64,000 nucleotides of DNA from Limimaricola sp. G21655-S1 (GTDB lineage: Bacteria; Pseudomonadota; Alphaproteobacteria; Rhodobacterales; Rhodobacteraceae), in assembly GCF_027213785.1 (NCBI RefSeq), contig NZ_JAPWGO010000007.1, positions 1 through 64,000 on the forward strand, read 5' to 3'. A program made the translations under genes and the position numbers. Each line of letters opens with the position of its first letter. Position 1 is the first letter of the stretch. The notes beneath the pieces were generated by a model that saw only the letters and a program-made list of their open reading frames with translations, did not search any database and was not told the origin of the DNA. This document shows, piece after piece, positions 9,201 to 17,038 of this stretch.

Positions 9201-9532
9201 TCATCACGCTCGAGGACGAGACGGGCGTGGCCAACATCGTGGTCTGGCCCAAGGTGATGGCGCAGTTCCGCCGCGTGGTGATGCAGGCACGGCTTCTGGT
9301 GGTCGAAGGCTACGTGCAGCGCGACGTGGAGATCGTGCATTTCGTGGCGCAGCGGCTGGAGGACCGCTCCGACGCGCTCACTCGGCTCGCGCCCGGCGGC
9401 CTCGTCCCGCCGTCGAGCCATGCCGACGCGGTGAAGAACCCGGTGCAGGGCTCGGCGCGCGGCAGCGACGCGCCCACGAACGGGCATCCCCGCAATGCGC
9501 GCATCCTGCCGAAAAGCCGGGATTTTCACTGA
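6209..9532 (+). CDS. dnaE2: error-prone DNA polymerase III alpha subunit DnaE2
   Basis: This 1107-residue C-family polymerase is the catalytic partner of ImuA/ImuB in SOS mutagenesis. The N-terminal PHP domain begins [18 protein letters not shown]. The palm carries DIDVDF at about 404-409 in [18 protein letters not shown], and the C-terminus holds the OB fold ([36 protein letters not shown] at about 980-1015). Length suits DnaE2 rather than replicative DnaE1. The start is the ATG at 6209 ([13 protein letters not shown]); upstream frame overlaps the end of imuB and the palindromes. It is last in the LexA-regulated cassette and is followed by a hairpin before the convergent amidotransferase gene. 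Confidence 0.93.
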   Translation: [1107 protein letters not shown]

Positions 9533-9547
9533 GATGTTGCGCCATTC

Positions 9548-9604
9548 GTATTTACGGAAAGATGAACCAAAGGGACGCCCTCCCATTCATCTTTCTTCAA
9601 ATAC
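9548..9604. terminator. long imperfect hairpin between convergent dnaE2 and amidotransferase genes
   Basis: Arms 9548-9566 and 9586-9604 pair over 19 positions with only three central mismatches (outer GTATTT/AAATAC, inner GAAAGATGAA/TTCATCTTTC). The loop holds a small AGGG-ACG-CCCT stem. It lies between stop codons of two convergent genes and is AT-rich against its surroundings. A bidirectional terminator or a dispersed repeat is the likely role. Confidence 0.5.
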
Positions 9605-9637
9605 GCAAAGTGCCGGCCGATACCGAGCGGCAGCGTC

Positions 9638-10420
9638 TCAGGCGCTGCGCCGCGCTTGGGCAGGGGCCCCCTTGCAGGCTGCCCAGTCCCGCGCCGCCGC
9701 GCCGAAGGCCTCGAACAGCGGCCGCGAGACCGGGTCGGCGCCGGCATTCCACTCCGGGTGCCACTGCACGGACATGGTAAAGCCCGGCGCACCCTCGACA
9801 TAAAGCGCCTCTGGCGTGCCGTCCGGCGCGTGGCCATCGATCACGATACGGCGGCCGGGCCGCTTGACCCCCTGCCCGTGCAGGGTGTTGGTCAGCACCT
9901 CGCGTGCGCCGAACAGCCGATGGAACGGACCGCCCTCGCTCAGCGTCACCACGTGACGCAGCGCGAATTTCTCCTCGAGCGTGCCGTCGGGGGGCATTCG
10001 GTGATTGGAACGGCCCGGCAGGTCGCGAATTTCGGGATAGAGCGAGCCGCCCATCGCCACGTTCACCTCCTGAAACCCGCGGCAGATGCCCAGAAAGGGC
10101 TGGCCGCGCTCGACGCAGGCGCGCACCAGCGGCAGGGTGATGGCGTCGCGCGAGCGATCGAACGCCCCATGCGCCGGCGTTTCCGCCTCGCCGTATTCGT
10201 CCGGGTGCACGTTGGGCCGCCCGCCAGTGAGCAGGAAGCCGTCGCAGGCCTCCAGCAGTTCCTCGACCGAGACGAGCTTGGGGTCCGCCGGGATCACCAG
10301 TGGCAGGCCGCCTGCCACCTGCGACACCGCAGAGGAGTTCATCGCACCCCCGCCATGGGTGACGTAATGGCCGTCGATGACGTGGTTGTTGCCGATGATT
10401 CCGATGACGGGACGGGTCAT
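9638..10420 (-). CDS. class I glutamine amidotransferase, gamma-glutamyl-gamma-aminobutyrate hydrolase (PuuD)-like
   Basis: This 260-residue member of the peptidase C26 family shows the nucleophile in GICRGFQ (Cys113) and the catalytic dyad in QWHPEW (His221, Glu223). It also has the TGGRPNVHP oxyanion-region motif and the fold-typical N-terminus MTRPVIGIIGNN. PuuD enzymes hydrolyse gamma-Glu-GABA in putrescine degradation; related proteins act on other gamma-glutamyl amines. No puu neighbours are present, so the substrate is inferred only from family. It is convergent with dnaE2 and downstream of the glcB-glcG unit, separated from it by a hairpin. Confidence 0.82.
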   Translation of the reverse strand: MTRPVIGIIGNNHVIDGHYVTHGGGAMNSSAVSQVAGGLPLVIPADPKLVSVEELLEACDGFLLTGGRPNVHPDEYGEAETPAHGAFDRSRDAITLPLVRACVERGQPFLGICRGFQEVNVAMGGSLYPEIRDLPGRSNHRMPPDGTLEEKFALRHVVTLSEGGPFHRLFGAREVLTNTLHGQGVKRPGRRIVIDGHAPDGTPEALYVEGAPGFTMSVQWHPEWNAGADPVSRPLFEAFGAAARDWAACKGAPAQARRSA

Positions 10421-10478
10421 GATCGCTCCGGTTGCTGCTCCTTACAGATATACAGCCACGGTCTTTCTGAAAAGCATC

Positions 10479-10505
10479 GCGCGGCCCGGGAGACCCGGAC
10501 CGCGC
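10479..10505 (-). terminator. intrinsic terminator after glcB-glcG
   Basis: The stem GCGCGG-CCGGG pairs with CCCGG-CCGCGC across an AGA loop with one internal mismatch. On the minus strand it is followed by GATGCTTTT. It lies 65 nt past the glcG stop, before the next minus-strand gene, and probably ends the glcB-glcG transcript. Confidence 0.6.
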
Positions 10506-10569
10506 GCACATTCGCCGTCAATCGAGGCACATTACCGGCCCCGAAGGTCGTCCTGATCCGGAACGAGGA

Positions 10570-10998
10570 TCAGGCAGCGCCGGTGAGACCGGCCGCCGCG
10601 ATCCCCGCCAGAGCCGCCTCGGCGTCGTTGTCGGAGGTGTCGCCGGTGACCCCGACCGCGCCCAGCACCTCGCCATCGGCGCCGCGCACGATCACCCCGC
10701 CGGGGACCGGCACGACCTTGCCGCCGAAGGCGCCGTTGGCAGCGGTCATGAAGTAGTGCTGCGCCTCGGCGCGCGCCATCTGCGCCGAGCCGGGCATGCC
10801 CAGCATCACCGCGCCGTAGGCCTTGCCCTCGGCGATGGCATAGCGGCCGGGCGATGCGCCGTCCTCGCGCTCGAAGGCGAGCGGGTGGCCGCCCGCGTCG
10901 AGCACGATCACCGACATGGGCTTCAGGCCCATCTCATGCGCCTTGGCGAGGGTTTCACGGATGATGGTGCGCGCGGCGCCGATGTTGAGCTTGCTCAT
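10570..10998 (-). CDS. GlcG/HbpS-family (DUF336) haem-binding-like protein
   Basis: This 142-residue protein has the family pattern ARTIIRETLAKAHEMGLKPMSVIVLDAGGHPLAFEREDGA, then AEGKAYGAVML, then PVPGGVIVRGADGEVLGAVGVTGDTSDNDAEAALAGI. Relatives are encoded beside glycolate/glyoxylate genes (glcG) or are haem-degrading HbpS-type proteins; their role in glyoxylate metabolism is unproven. The start ATG overlaps the malate synthase stop by 4 nt (ATGA), so the two are translationally coupled, which supports a glc-type function here. A hairpin follows at 10479-10505. Confidence 0.85.
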   Translation of the reverse strand: MSKLNIGAARTIIRETLAKAHEMGLKPMSVIVLDAGGHPLAFEREDGASPGRYAIAEGKAYGAVMLGMPGSAQMARAEAQHYFMTAANGAFGGKVVPVPGGVIVRGADGEVLGAVGVTGDTSDNDAEAALAGIAAAGLTGAA

Positions 10999-13166
10999 CA
11001 GACGTTCTCCAGATTCTTGAGTTCGAGGCGACGGCGATGCAGCACCGGCTCGGTATAGCCCGAGGGCTGCTTGCGGCCTTCGAAGACGAGGTCGCAGGCC
11101 GCCTGGAAGGCGAGGCTGTCGAAATGCGGGGCCATCGGCTTGTAGAGCGGATCACCCTCGTTCTGGCGGTCCACCACCTCGGCCATCTTCTTCATGGCGG
11201 CCATCACCTGCTCCTTGGAGACGACGCCGTGATGCAGCCAGTTGGCCAGGGCCTGCGACGAGATCCGGCAGGTCGCGCGATCCTCCATCAGGCCGATATC
11301 GTTGATGTCGGGCACCTTGGAGCAACCGACCCCCTGGTCGATCCAGCGCACCACGTAGCCGAGGATGCCCTGCGCGTTGTTCTCGATCTCGCGGGTGACT
11401 TCGGCATCGTCGAAATTGCGGCCGGTGGCGAGCGGGATCGTCAGCAGGTCCTCGAGCGTGCCACGGGCACCGCCCTGGGCGATCTCCTCCTGCCGCGCCA
11501 GCACGTCGACATGGTGGTAATGCGTCGCGTGCAGCGTCGCGGCGGTGGGAGAGGGCACCCAAGCGCAGGTCGCACCGGCCTTCGGGTGGCCGATCTTCTG
11601 CTCGAGCATATCGGCCATCCGGTCGGGCATCGCCCACATTCCCTTGCCGATCTGCGCCTTGCCGCGCAGCCCGCAAGCGAGGCCGATATCGACGTTGCGA
11701 TCCTCGTAGGACTGGATCCAGGCCGAGGATTTCATCTCGCCCTTGGGAATCATCGGCCCGGCTTCCATCGAGGTATGGATCTCGTCGCCGGTACGATCGA
11801 GGAAGCCGGTGTTGATGAAGGCCACCCGGTTCTTCGCGGCACGGATGCATTCCTTGAGGTTGGCCGAGGTGCGGCGCTCCTCGTCCATGATGCCGAGCTT
11901 GACCGTGTATTGCGGCAGGCCGAGCATCTTCTCGACGGCGGAGAACATCTCGTCCGAAAGCTTCACCTCGTCGGGGCCGTGCATCTTCGGCTTCACGATG
12001 TAGACCGAGCCATGCACCGAGTTGCGCGGGCCTTCGGTCTTCTTCAGGTCGTGCATGGCGATGAGCACGGTGATCACCGCGTCCATCAGCCCCTCGGAGA
12101 TCTCGCGTTCGTCATCCTTGCCGATGATCGCCGGGTTGGTCATCAGGTGGCCGACATTGCGCACCAGCATCAGTGAGCGGCCCTTGACGGTCAGGGCCGA
12201 GCCGTCGGGCGCGTTGAAGTGCTGGTCGCCTTCCATGCGGCGGGTCATTTCCTCGCCGCCCTTCTGGAAGGTGGCCGAAAGCGTGCCCTGCATCAGGCCG
12301 AGCCAGTTGCGATAGGCCAGCACCTTGTCCTCGGCATCGACCGCCGCGACCGAATCCTCGCAATCCATGATGGTCGAGATCGCACTCTCGAGCCGGATGT
12401 CGGAGATGCCGGCGCGGTCCGAGCCGCCGATCCGGCTCGACGGGTCGACCACGATCTCGATCAGCAGGCCGTTCTTTTCCAGCAGCACCTGCAACTCGGC
12501 CTTGCCGTCGGTCTTCGAGCCCGCGAACTGCTCGGGCTCCTTGAGACCGTGCTCGGCATCGCCCTTGCAGCCGATCAGTGTGCCGCCCTTGATCTCCAGC
12601 CGGTCGATCTCGGCCCAGGAGGCGCCGTCGAGCGGGGCGACCTCGTCGAGATGCTTGCGGCCCCAGGCGATCACCTCGGCGCCGCGCTCCTCGTCATAGC
12701 CCTTGCCCTGCGGCAGGCTGCCCAGCGCATCGGTGCCGTAGAGCGCGTCATAGAGGCTGCCCCAGCGCGCATTCGCGGCGTTGAGCGCGAAGCGGGCATT
12801 GGTGATCGGTACCACCAGCTGCGGCCCGGGCGTGGTGGCGATCTCGGGATCGGTGTTCTCGGTGCCGATCTCGAAATCATCGCCCTCGGTCGTCAGGTAG
12901 CCGATGCCCTCCAGCATCTGCCGGTATTCGGCCGGGTCGATCTGCTGCCCCTTGCGGCTCAGATGCCAAGCGTCGATCTCGGCCTGCATCTTCGCGCGCA
13001 CCGACAGCGCGTCACGGATGCGCGGCCCGAATTCCTGCGCCAGCGCGGCAAAGCCTTTCCAGAAGTCGTCGGCGTCGATCCCCGTCCCCGGAAGCGCCTC
13101 TTCCTTGATGAATTGCACCAGCTCGGGCGCCACCATCAGCCCGTGCTTGTCGATCCTCTCGGCCAT
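10998..13166 (-). CDS. glcB: malate synthase G
   Basis: This 722-residue cytoplasmic enzyme condenses glyoxylate with acetyl-CoA to give malate and CoA. The length is typical of isoform G (about 720). Conserved blocks include the [21 protein letters not shown] segment, [18 protein letters not shown] with acidic Mg2+/catalytic residues, and the [16 protein letters not shown] and [16 protein letters not shown] blocks. The ATG at 13166 follows GAGGAGGAGA. Its stop overlaps the glcG start (ATGA), forming a two-gene operon. No isocitrate lyase gene is in the window, so it may serve glycolate use or the ethylmalonyl-CoA pathway; that is inference. Confidence 0.95.
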   Translation of the reverse strand: MAERIDKHGLMVAPELVQFIKEEALPGTGIDADDFWKGFAALAQEFGPRIRDALSVRAKMQAEIDAWHLSRKGQQIDPAEYRQMLEGIGYLTTEGDDFEIGTENTDPEIATTPGPQLVVPITNARFALNAANARWGSLYDALYGTDALGSLPQGKGYDEERGAEVIAWGRKHLDEVAPLDGASWAEIDRLEIKGGTLIGCKGDAEHGLKEPEQFAGSKTDGKAELQVLLEKNGLLIEIVVDPSSRIGGSDRAGISDIRLESAISTIMDCEDSVAAVDAEDKVLAYRNWLGLMQGTLSATFQKGGEEMTRRMEGDQHFNAPDGSALTVKGRSLMLVRNVGHLMTNPAIIGKDDEREISEGLMDAVITVLIAMHDLKKTEGPRNSVHGSVYIVKPKMHGPDEVKLSDEMFSAVEKMLGLPQYTVKLGIMDEERRTSANLKECIRAAKNRVAFINTGFLDRTGDEIHTSMEAGPMIPKGEMKSSAWIQSYEDRNVDIGLACGLRGKAQIGKGMWAMPDRMADMLEQKIGHPKAGATCAWVPSPTAATLHATHYHHVDVLARQEEIAQGGARGTLEDLLTIPLATGRNFDDAEVTREIENNAQGILGYVVRWIDQGVGCSKVPDINDIGLMEDRATCRISSQALANWLHHGVVSKEQVMAAMKKMAEVVDRQNEGDPLYKPMAPHFDSLAFQAACDLVFEGRKQPSGYTEPVLHRRRLELKNLENV

Positions 13167-13248
13167 CTGCCGTCTCCTCCTCGTGTTCTTCGTGCAAATG
13201 GCTAATCGATCCCGGCAGGTGCGGCAACTCGATCTCGCCGTGACGCGC

Positions 13249-13280
13249 GAAGGGCGCGGATCGGAGGACCCGCGCCCTTC
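13249..13280 (-). terminator. 11-bp GC-rich hairpin after the 86-aa membrane protein gene
   Basis: The arms GAAGGGCGCGG (13249-13259) and CCGCGCCCTTC (13270-13280) are perfectly complementary, with a 10-nt loop. It lies 19 nt after the stop at 13300 and upstream of glcB. No T-run follows, so termination is plausible but not certain. Confidence 0.5.
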
Positions 13281-13299
13281 CCGGTCGGTCGCCTATGGC

Positions 13300-13560
13300 T
13301 CACTGCTGCTCGGCGGTACCGACGGTATCGTTAATCTGCTCGGGCGCGCCGACGATCTCTGCGTCATCGGCCTGCTCGACCTCTCCGCTGCCCACGGCTT
13401 CGACGGTGCTCTCGGCTTCGGGCTCGTTGCCTTGGCCGAAACCGATGAAGACGAGGAAGAGTATCAGCAGCACGCCGAAGCCGGCGACGATGGCCATGCC
13501 AGTCAGGGGGCCCTTGTGGCGTTTTTCCTGTTTCTCGACGTCTGTATGCGGGGCGGACAT
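13300..13560 (-). CDS. small single-span membrane protein with acidic C-terminal tail
   Basis: This 86-residue protein begins MSAPHTDVEKQEKRHKGPLTG, followed by one hydrophobic helix (GMAIVAGFGVLLILFLVFIGFG, about 21-42). A highly acidic Glu/Asp/Gln-rich tail follows. The positively charged N-terminus before the helix predicts an N-in, C-out topology with the acidic tail in the periplasm. The start at 13560 has GAGGAG 8 nt upstream, and a hairpin follows the stop. I do not recognise a named family. It is divergent from pepN with 123 nt between starts. Coding potential is supported by start signal, composition and terminator; function is unknown. Confidence 0.7.
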   Translation of the reverse strand: MSAPHTDVEKQEKRHKGPLTGMAIVAGFGVLLILFLVFIGFGQGNEPEAESTVEAVGSGEVEQADDAEIVGAPEQINDTVGTAEQQ

Positions 13561-13683
13561 GTCACTTCTCCTCACTGGTTGCCGCGCCGGCAGGGGCGGT
13601 CGCGGTCGGGGGCGCGCTTGAAGGCCCCCTGTTGCGGCCCTAACGTCCGGCAGGCCCGAAGGTTCAGCGAAAGGTTCCCTGAC

Positions 13684-16236
13684 ATGACACAGCACGATCC
13701 CCGCACCGTCTATCTCAGGGACTACACCCCGCCCGCCTATCTGGTGGAGGAGGTGCGCCTGACCTTCCGGCTTGCGCCGCATGCGACGCGGGTGCTGTCC
13801 GAAATCCGCTTCCGGCCCAACCCGGACGCCACCGGACGGGAGTTCTTCCTGCATGGCGAGCAGCTGAAGCTGATATCGGCGCATGTCGACGGCGCCCCGG
13901 TCACGCCGGAGCTGGTCGAGGGCGGTCTCAGGCTCGACGCCCCCGATGCCCCCTTCACCTTCGCGGCCGAGGTCGAGATCGACCCCGAGAACAACACCGC
14001 GCTCGAAGGGCTCTACCGCTCGAACGGCATGTACTGCACCCAGTGCGAGGCCGAAGGCTTTCGCAAGATCACCTTCTATCCCGACCGCCCCGACGTGATG
14101 GCGCCGTTCCACGTGCGGATCGAGAGCGACCAGCCGGTGCTGCTGTCGAACGGCAACCCCGGCGCCTCGGGCGAGGGTTTCGCCGAATGGCACGACCCCT
14201 GGCCCAAGCCCGCCTACCTCTTCGCGCTGGTCGCGGGCGATCTCGTTGCCCATTCCGACAGCTTCACCACCATGTCCGGCCGCGAGGTCGCGCTGAACCT
14301 TTGGGTCCGCGAGGCCGATATCGACAAATGCGCCTTCGGGATGGAGGCGCTGAAGAAGTCGATGAAATGGGATGAGGAGGTCTATGGCCGCGAATACGAT
14401 CTCGACGTGTTCAACATCGTCGCGGTCGACGACTTCAACATGGGCGCGATGGAGAACAAGGGGCTGAACATCTTCAACTCCTCCGCCGTGCTCGCCTCGC
14501 CCGCCACCGCCACCGATGCCGATTTCGAGCGGATCGAAGCGATCATCGCGCATGAATATTTCCACAACTGGACCGGCAACCGCGTCACCTGCCGCGACTG
14601 GTTCCAGCTCTGCCTCAAGGAAGGTCTCACGGTATTCCGCGACCAGCAGTTCACCGGCGACATGCGCTCCCACGCGGTGAAGCGGATCGGCGACGCGATG
14701 CTGCTGCGCTCGGCCCAGTTCCGCGAGGATAACGGCCCCCTCGCCCACCCGGTTCGGCCCGAAAGCTTCGTCGAGATCAACAATTTCTACACCGTCACCG
14801 TCTATGAGAAGGGTGCCGAACTGGTCGGCATGCTTCGCAGGCTGGTGGGGGAAGAGGGCTACAGGAAGGCGCTCGACCTCTATTTCGAGCGCCATGACGG
14901 CCAGGCCGTGACGATCGAGGACTGGCTCAAAGCCTTCGAGGACGCGACCGGCCGGGAACTGTCGCAATTCGCGCGCTGGTACATCCAGGCGGGCACGCCC
15001 CGCGTTCACGTGGCCGAGGACTGGTCCGACGGTCGCTACACGCTCACGCTCCGGCAGGAAACGCCGCCGAGCCCGGGCCAGACCGAGAAGCAGCCGGTGG
15101 TGATCCCGGTGGCGGTGGGGCTCTTGAACCCCAATGGCGACGAGGTGGTGCCGACGCAGGTGCTGGAGTTGACCGAGGCCGAGCAGAGCTTCGCCTTCGA
15201 CGGTCTCTCGGCCCGGCCCGTGCCGTCGATCCTGCGCGGTTTCTCCGCCCCCGTGATCCTCAAGCAGGAACAGTCCGACGAGACCCGTGCCTTCCTGCTC
15301 GCGCATGACACCGATCCGTTCAACAAATGGGAAGCGGGGCGCGTCCTCGCCCGCACCGGCCTCATGGCAATGATCCTCGACGGCGACGGCCCGCATGCGG
15401 GCTTTATCGACGCCCTGGGGCGCGGCATCGCCGACGAGAGCCTCGACCCGGCCTTCCGCGCCCAGCTTCTGGCCCTGCCGGGCGAGGACGAGCTGGCGCA
15501 GGCGATATTCGAAACCGGTCAGGCGCCCGACCCCATGGCGATCCATGAGGCACGTGAGGCGCTGCGCCGCGCCATCTCGGCACGGCTGAACGACGTGCTG
15601 ACCCGCCTCTACGAGGCGCATCAGGTCAGCGGTCCCTACAGCCCCGAAGCCGAGGATGCCGGCCGCCGCGCGCTCACCAACGCCGCGCTGTCGCTGCTGT
15701 CGCTCACGGAAGGCGGCGACCGGGCGCGGGCGCAGTTCCAGGCCGCCGACAACATGACCCAGCAGATCGCGGCGCTGGGCACGCTGCTGACGATCGGAGA
15801 GGGCGAAGCCGAACTGACGGCCTTCGAGGAGCAGTGGCGCCATGAGCGGCTGGTGATGAACAAATGGTTCGGTCTGCAGGTCGCCGCCGCCAAGCCCGAG
15901 GCGGCGGCAGACACCGCCGAGGCACTGACCCGGCACCCGGCCTTCGACTGGAAGAATCCGAACCGCTTCCGCGCCGTGTTCGGTGCGCTCGCCGGCAACG
16001 CGGCGGGATTTCATCACCCCTCCGGCGCGGGCTACCGGCTTCTGGCCGATTGGCTGTTGAAGCTCGACCCGCTTAACCCTCAGACCACGGCGCGGATGAC
16101 TCAGGCCTTCTCGACTTGGAAGCGCTACGCCCCCGAGCGGCAGGCGTTGATCCGAGCCGAGCTGGAGCGGATTGCCGGGACCGAGGGGCTCAGCCGCGAT
16201 ACCTCCGAGATGGTCGGGCGCATGCTGGCCGGCTGA
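13684..16236 (+). CDS. pepN: aminopeptidase N (M1 family)
   Basis: This 850-residue zinc metallo-aminopeptidase has the exopeptidase motif GAMEN at 254-258. The zinc site HEYFH is at 290-294, followed by WTGNRVTCRDWFQLCLKEGLTVFRDQQF, whose Glu in LKEG is the third zinc ligand. Length and these blocks match the gammaproteobacterial/alphaproteobacterial PepN type (about 870 residues). It removes N-terminal residues (preferring Ala, Lys, Arg in E. coli PepN) from peptides in the cytosol during protein turnover. The start is the ATG at 13684 (MTQHDPRTVYLRDYTPP), which matches the family N-terminus; the open frame upstream overlaps the divergent small gene and is not coding. Two hairpins follow the stop. 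Confidence 0.95.
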   Translation: MTQHDPRTVYLRDYTPPAYLVEEVRLTFRLAPHATRVLSEIRFRPNPDATGREFFLHGEQLKLISAHVDGAPVTPELVEGGLRLDAPDAPFTFAAEVEIDPENNTALEGLYRSNGMYCTQCEAEGFRKITFYPDRPDVMAPFHVRIESDQPVLLSNGNPGASGEGFAEWHDPWPKPAYLFALVAGDLVAHSDSFTTMSGREVALNLWVREADIDKCAFGMEALKKSMKWDEEVYGREYDLDVFNIVAVDDFNMGAMENKGLNIFNSSAVLASPATATDADFERIEAIIAHEYFHNWTGNRVTCRDWFQLCLKEGLTVFRDQQFTGDMRSHAVKRIGDAMLLRSAQFREDNGPLAHPVRPESFVEINNFYTVTVYEKGAELVGMLRRLVGEEGYRKALDLYFERHDGQAVTIEDWLKAFEDATGRELSQFARWYIQAGTPRVHVAEDWSDGRYTLTLRQETPPSPGQTEKQPVVIPVAVGLLNPNGDEVVPTQVLELTEAEQSFAFDGLSARPVPSILRGFSAPVILKQEQSDETRAFLLAHDTDPFNKWEAGRVLARTGLMAMILDGDGPHAGFIDALGRGIADESLDPAFRAQLLALPGEDELAQAIFETGQAPDPMAIHEAREALRRAISARLNDVLTRLYEAHQVSGPYSPEAEDAGRRALTNAALSLLSLTEGGDRARAQFQAADNMTQQIAALGTLLTIGEGEAELTAFEEQWRHERLVMNKWFGLQVAAAKPEAAADTAEALTRHPAFDWKNPNRFRAVFGALAGNAAGFHHPSGAGYRLLADWLLKLDPLNPQTTARMTQAFSTWKRYAPERQALIRAELERIAGTEGLSRDTSEMVGRMLAG

Positions 16237-16246
16237 CGCGTCCGTG

Positions 16247-16270
16247 AGGGGGCGGCATGGAACGCCCCCT
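16247..16270 (+). terminator. hairpin after pepN
   Basis: The stem AGGGGGCG / CGCCCCCT (8 bp, 8-nt loop) begins 11 nt after the pepN stop. It is followed by CCCTCC rather than a T-run. A likely terminator or 3'-end stabiliser. Confidence 0.45.
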
Positions 16271-16275
16271 CCCTC

Positions 16276-16310
16276 CTTGCGGTTCGGGCAGCGAAGACCC
16301 GAACCGCAAG
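16276..16310 (+). promoter_or_regulatory. 13-bp stem-loop overlapping the Shine-Dalgarno of the PfpI gene
   Basis: The arms 16276-16288 (CTTGCGGTTCGGG) and 16298-16310 (CCCGAACCGCAAG) are perfectly complementary. The 3' arm ends inside the AAGGAG that serves the ATG at 16320. In a read-through or leader transcript the stem would partly hide the ribosome binding site. It could equally be a second terminator for pepN. Confidence 0.45.
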
Positions 16311-16319
16311 GAGACGGAC

Positions 16320-16880
16320 ATGACCGATATCAAGGACGCGAAGATCCTCATCATCGCCACCGACGGCTTCGAGAAGGTCGAGCTGGAGGTGCCGCGCGAC
16401 AAGCTGCGCGAGGCCGGCGCCACAGTGCATGTCGCGAGCCCCGACGGCGATGCCATCAAGAGCTGGGACGAGACGGATTGGGGCCCGAAGGCCGATGTCG
16501 ACCTGAAGATCTCGGATGCGAAGGTGGATGATTATCACGCCATCGTGCTGCCGGGGGGCCAGATCAACCCCGACGTGCTGCGCACCAAGCCCGAAGCGGT
16601 GCGGCTCGTGAAGGACTTCACCGCCGCCGGCAAGATCGTCGCGGCGATCTGCCACGGGCCCTGGCTGCTGATCGAGGCCGATGTGGTACGCGGGCGCGAG
16701 ATGACCTCCTACCCCTCGATCCGCACCGATTTGAAGAACGCCGGGGCCAATGTCGTGGACAAGGAGGTCGCGACCGATCAGGGCATCGTGACCAGCCGCA
16801 ATCCCGGTGATCTCGACGCCTTCGTGGCCAAGATCATCGAGGAAATTAGCGAGGGCAGACACCCCCGCCAAGCCGCGTGA
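16320..16880 (+). CDS. DJ-1/PfpI family protein (type 1 glutamine amidotransferase-like)
   Basis: This 186-residue protein starts MTDIKDAKILIIATDGFEKVELEVP. It carries the PfpI hallmark AAICHGPW with nucleophile Cys111-His112 and an upstream acidic residue (Glu21 or Glu23) typical of the Cys-His-Glu site. The family includes intracellular proteases, protein/nucleotide deglycase-type enzymes and stress chaperones (YhbO/PfpI subgroup); the actual activity is not predictable. AAGGAG precedes the ATG by 6-7 nt but overlaps a strong stem-loop. It follows pepN by 83 nt on the same strand. Confidence 0.85.
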   Translation: MTDIKDAKILIIATDGFEKVELEVPRDKLREAGATVHVASPDGDAIKSWDETDWGPKADVDLKISDAKVDDYHAIVLPGGQINPDVLRTKPEAVRLVKDFTAAGKIVAAICHGPWLLIEADVVRGREMTSYPSIRTDLKNAGANVVDKEVATDQGIVTSRNPGDLDAFVAKIIEEISEGRHPRQAA

Positions 16881-17038
16881 TCCACGCGAAATGGGTGCGG
16901 TGGCGTGCTGCCGCATCCATTCCAGATTGTGGCGCGCAGCCGCCGTTCCGCCCGTCCAAGGGCCACTGCCATTGCCAAATGCACAGCGATCCAGCAATTG
17001 TCACGGAACTGCCGCGTGGGAATGGTTATTAAAGCTCC

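Noticed and set aside
10998-12176. Plus-strand open frame opposite malate synthase G
   Set aside because: It lies entirely inside glcB, with His/Arg/Gly-biased composition typical of a reverse-complement shadow.
13561-16017. Minus-strand open frame opposite pepN, continuous with the 86-aa membrane protein gene
   Set aside because: Only the last 86 codons have a Shine-Dalgarno, a signal-anchor helix and a following hairpin. The rest is antisense to PepN active-site coding sequence.
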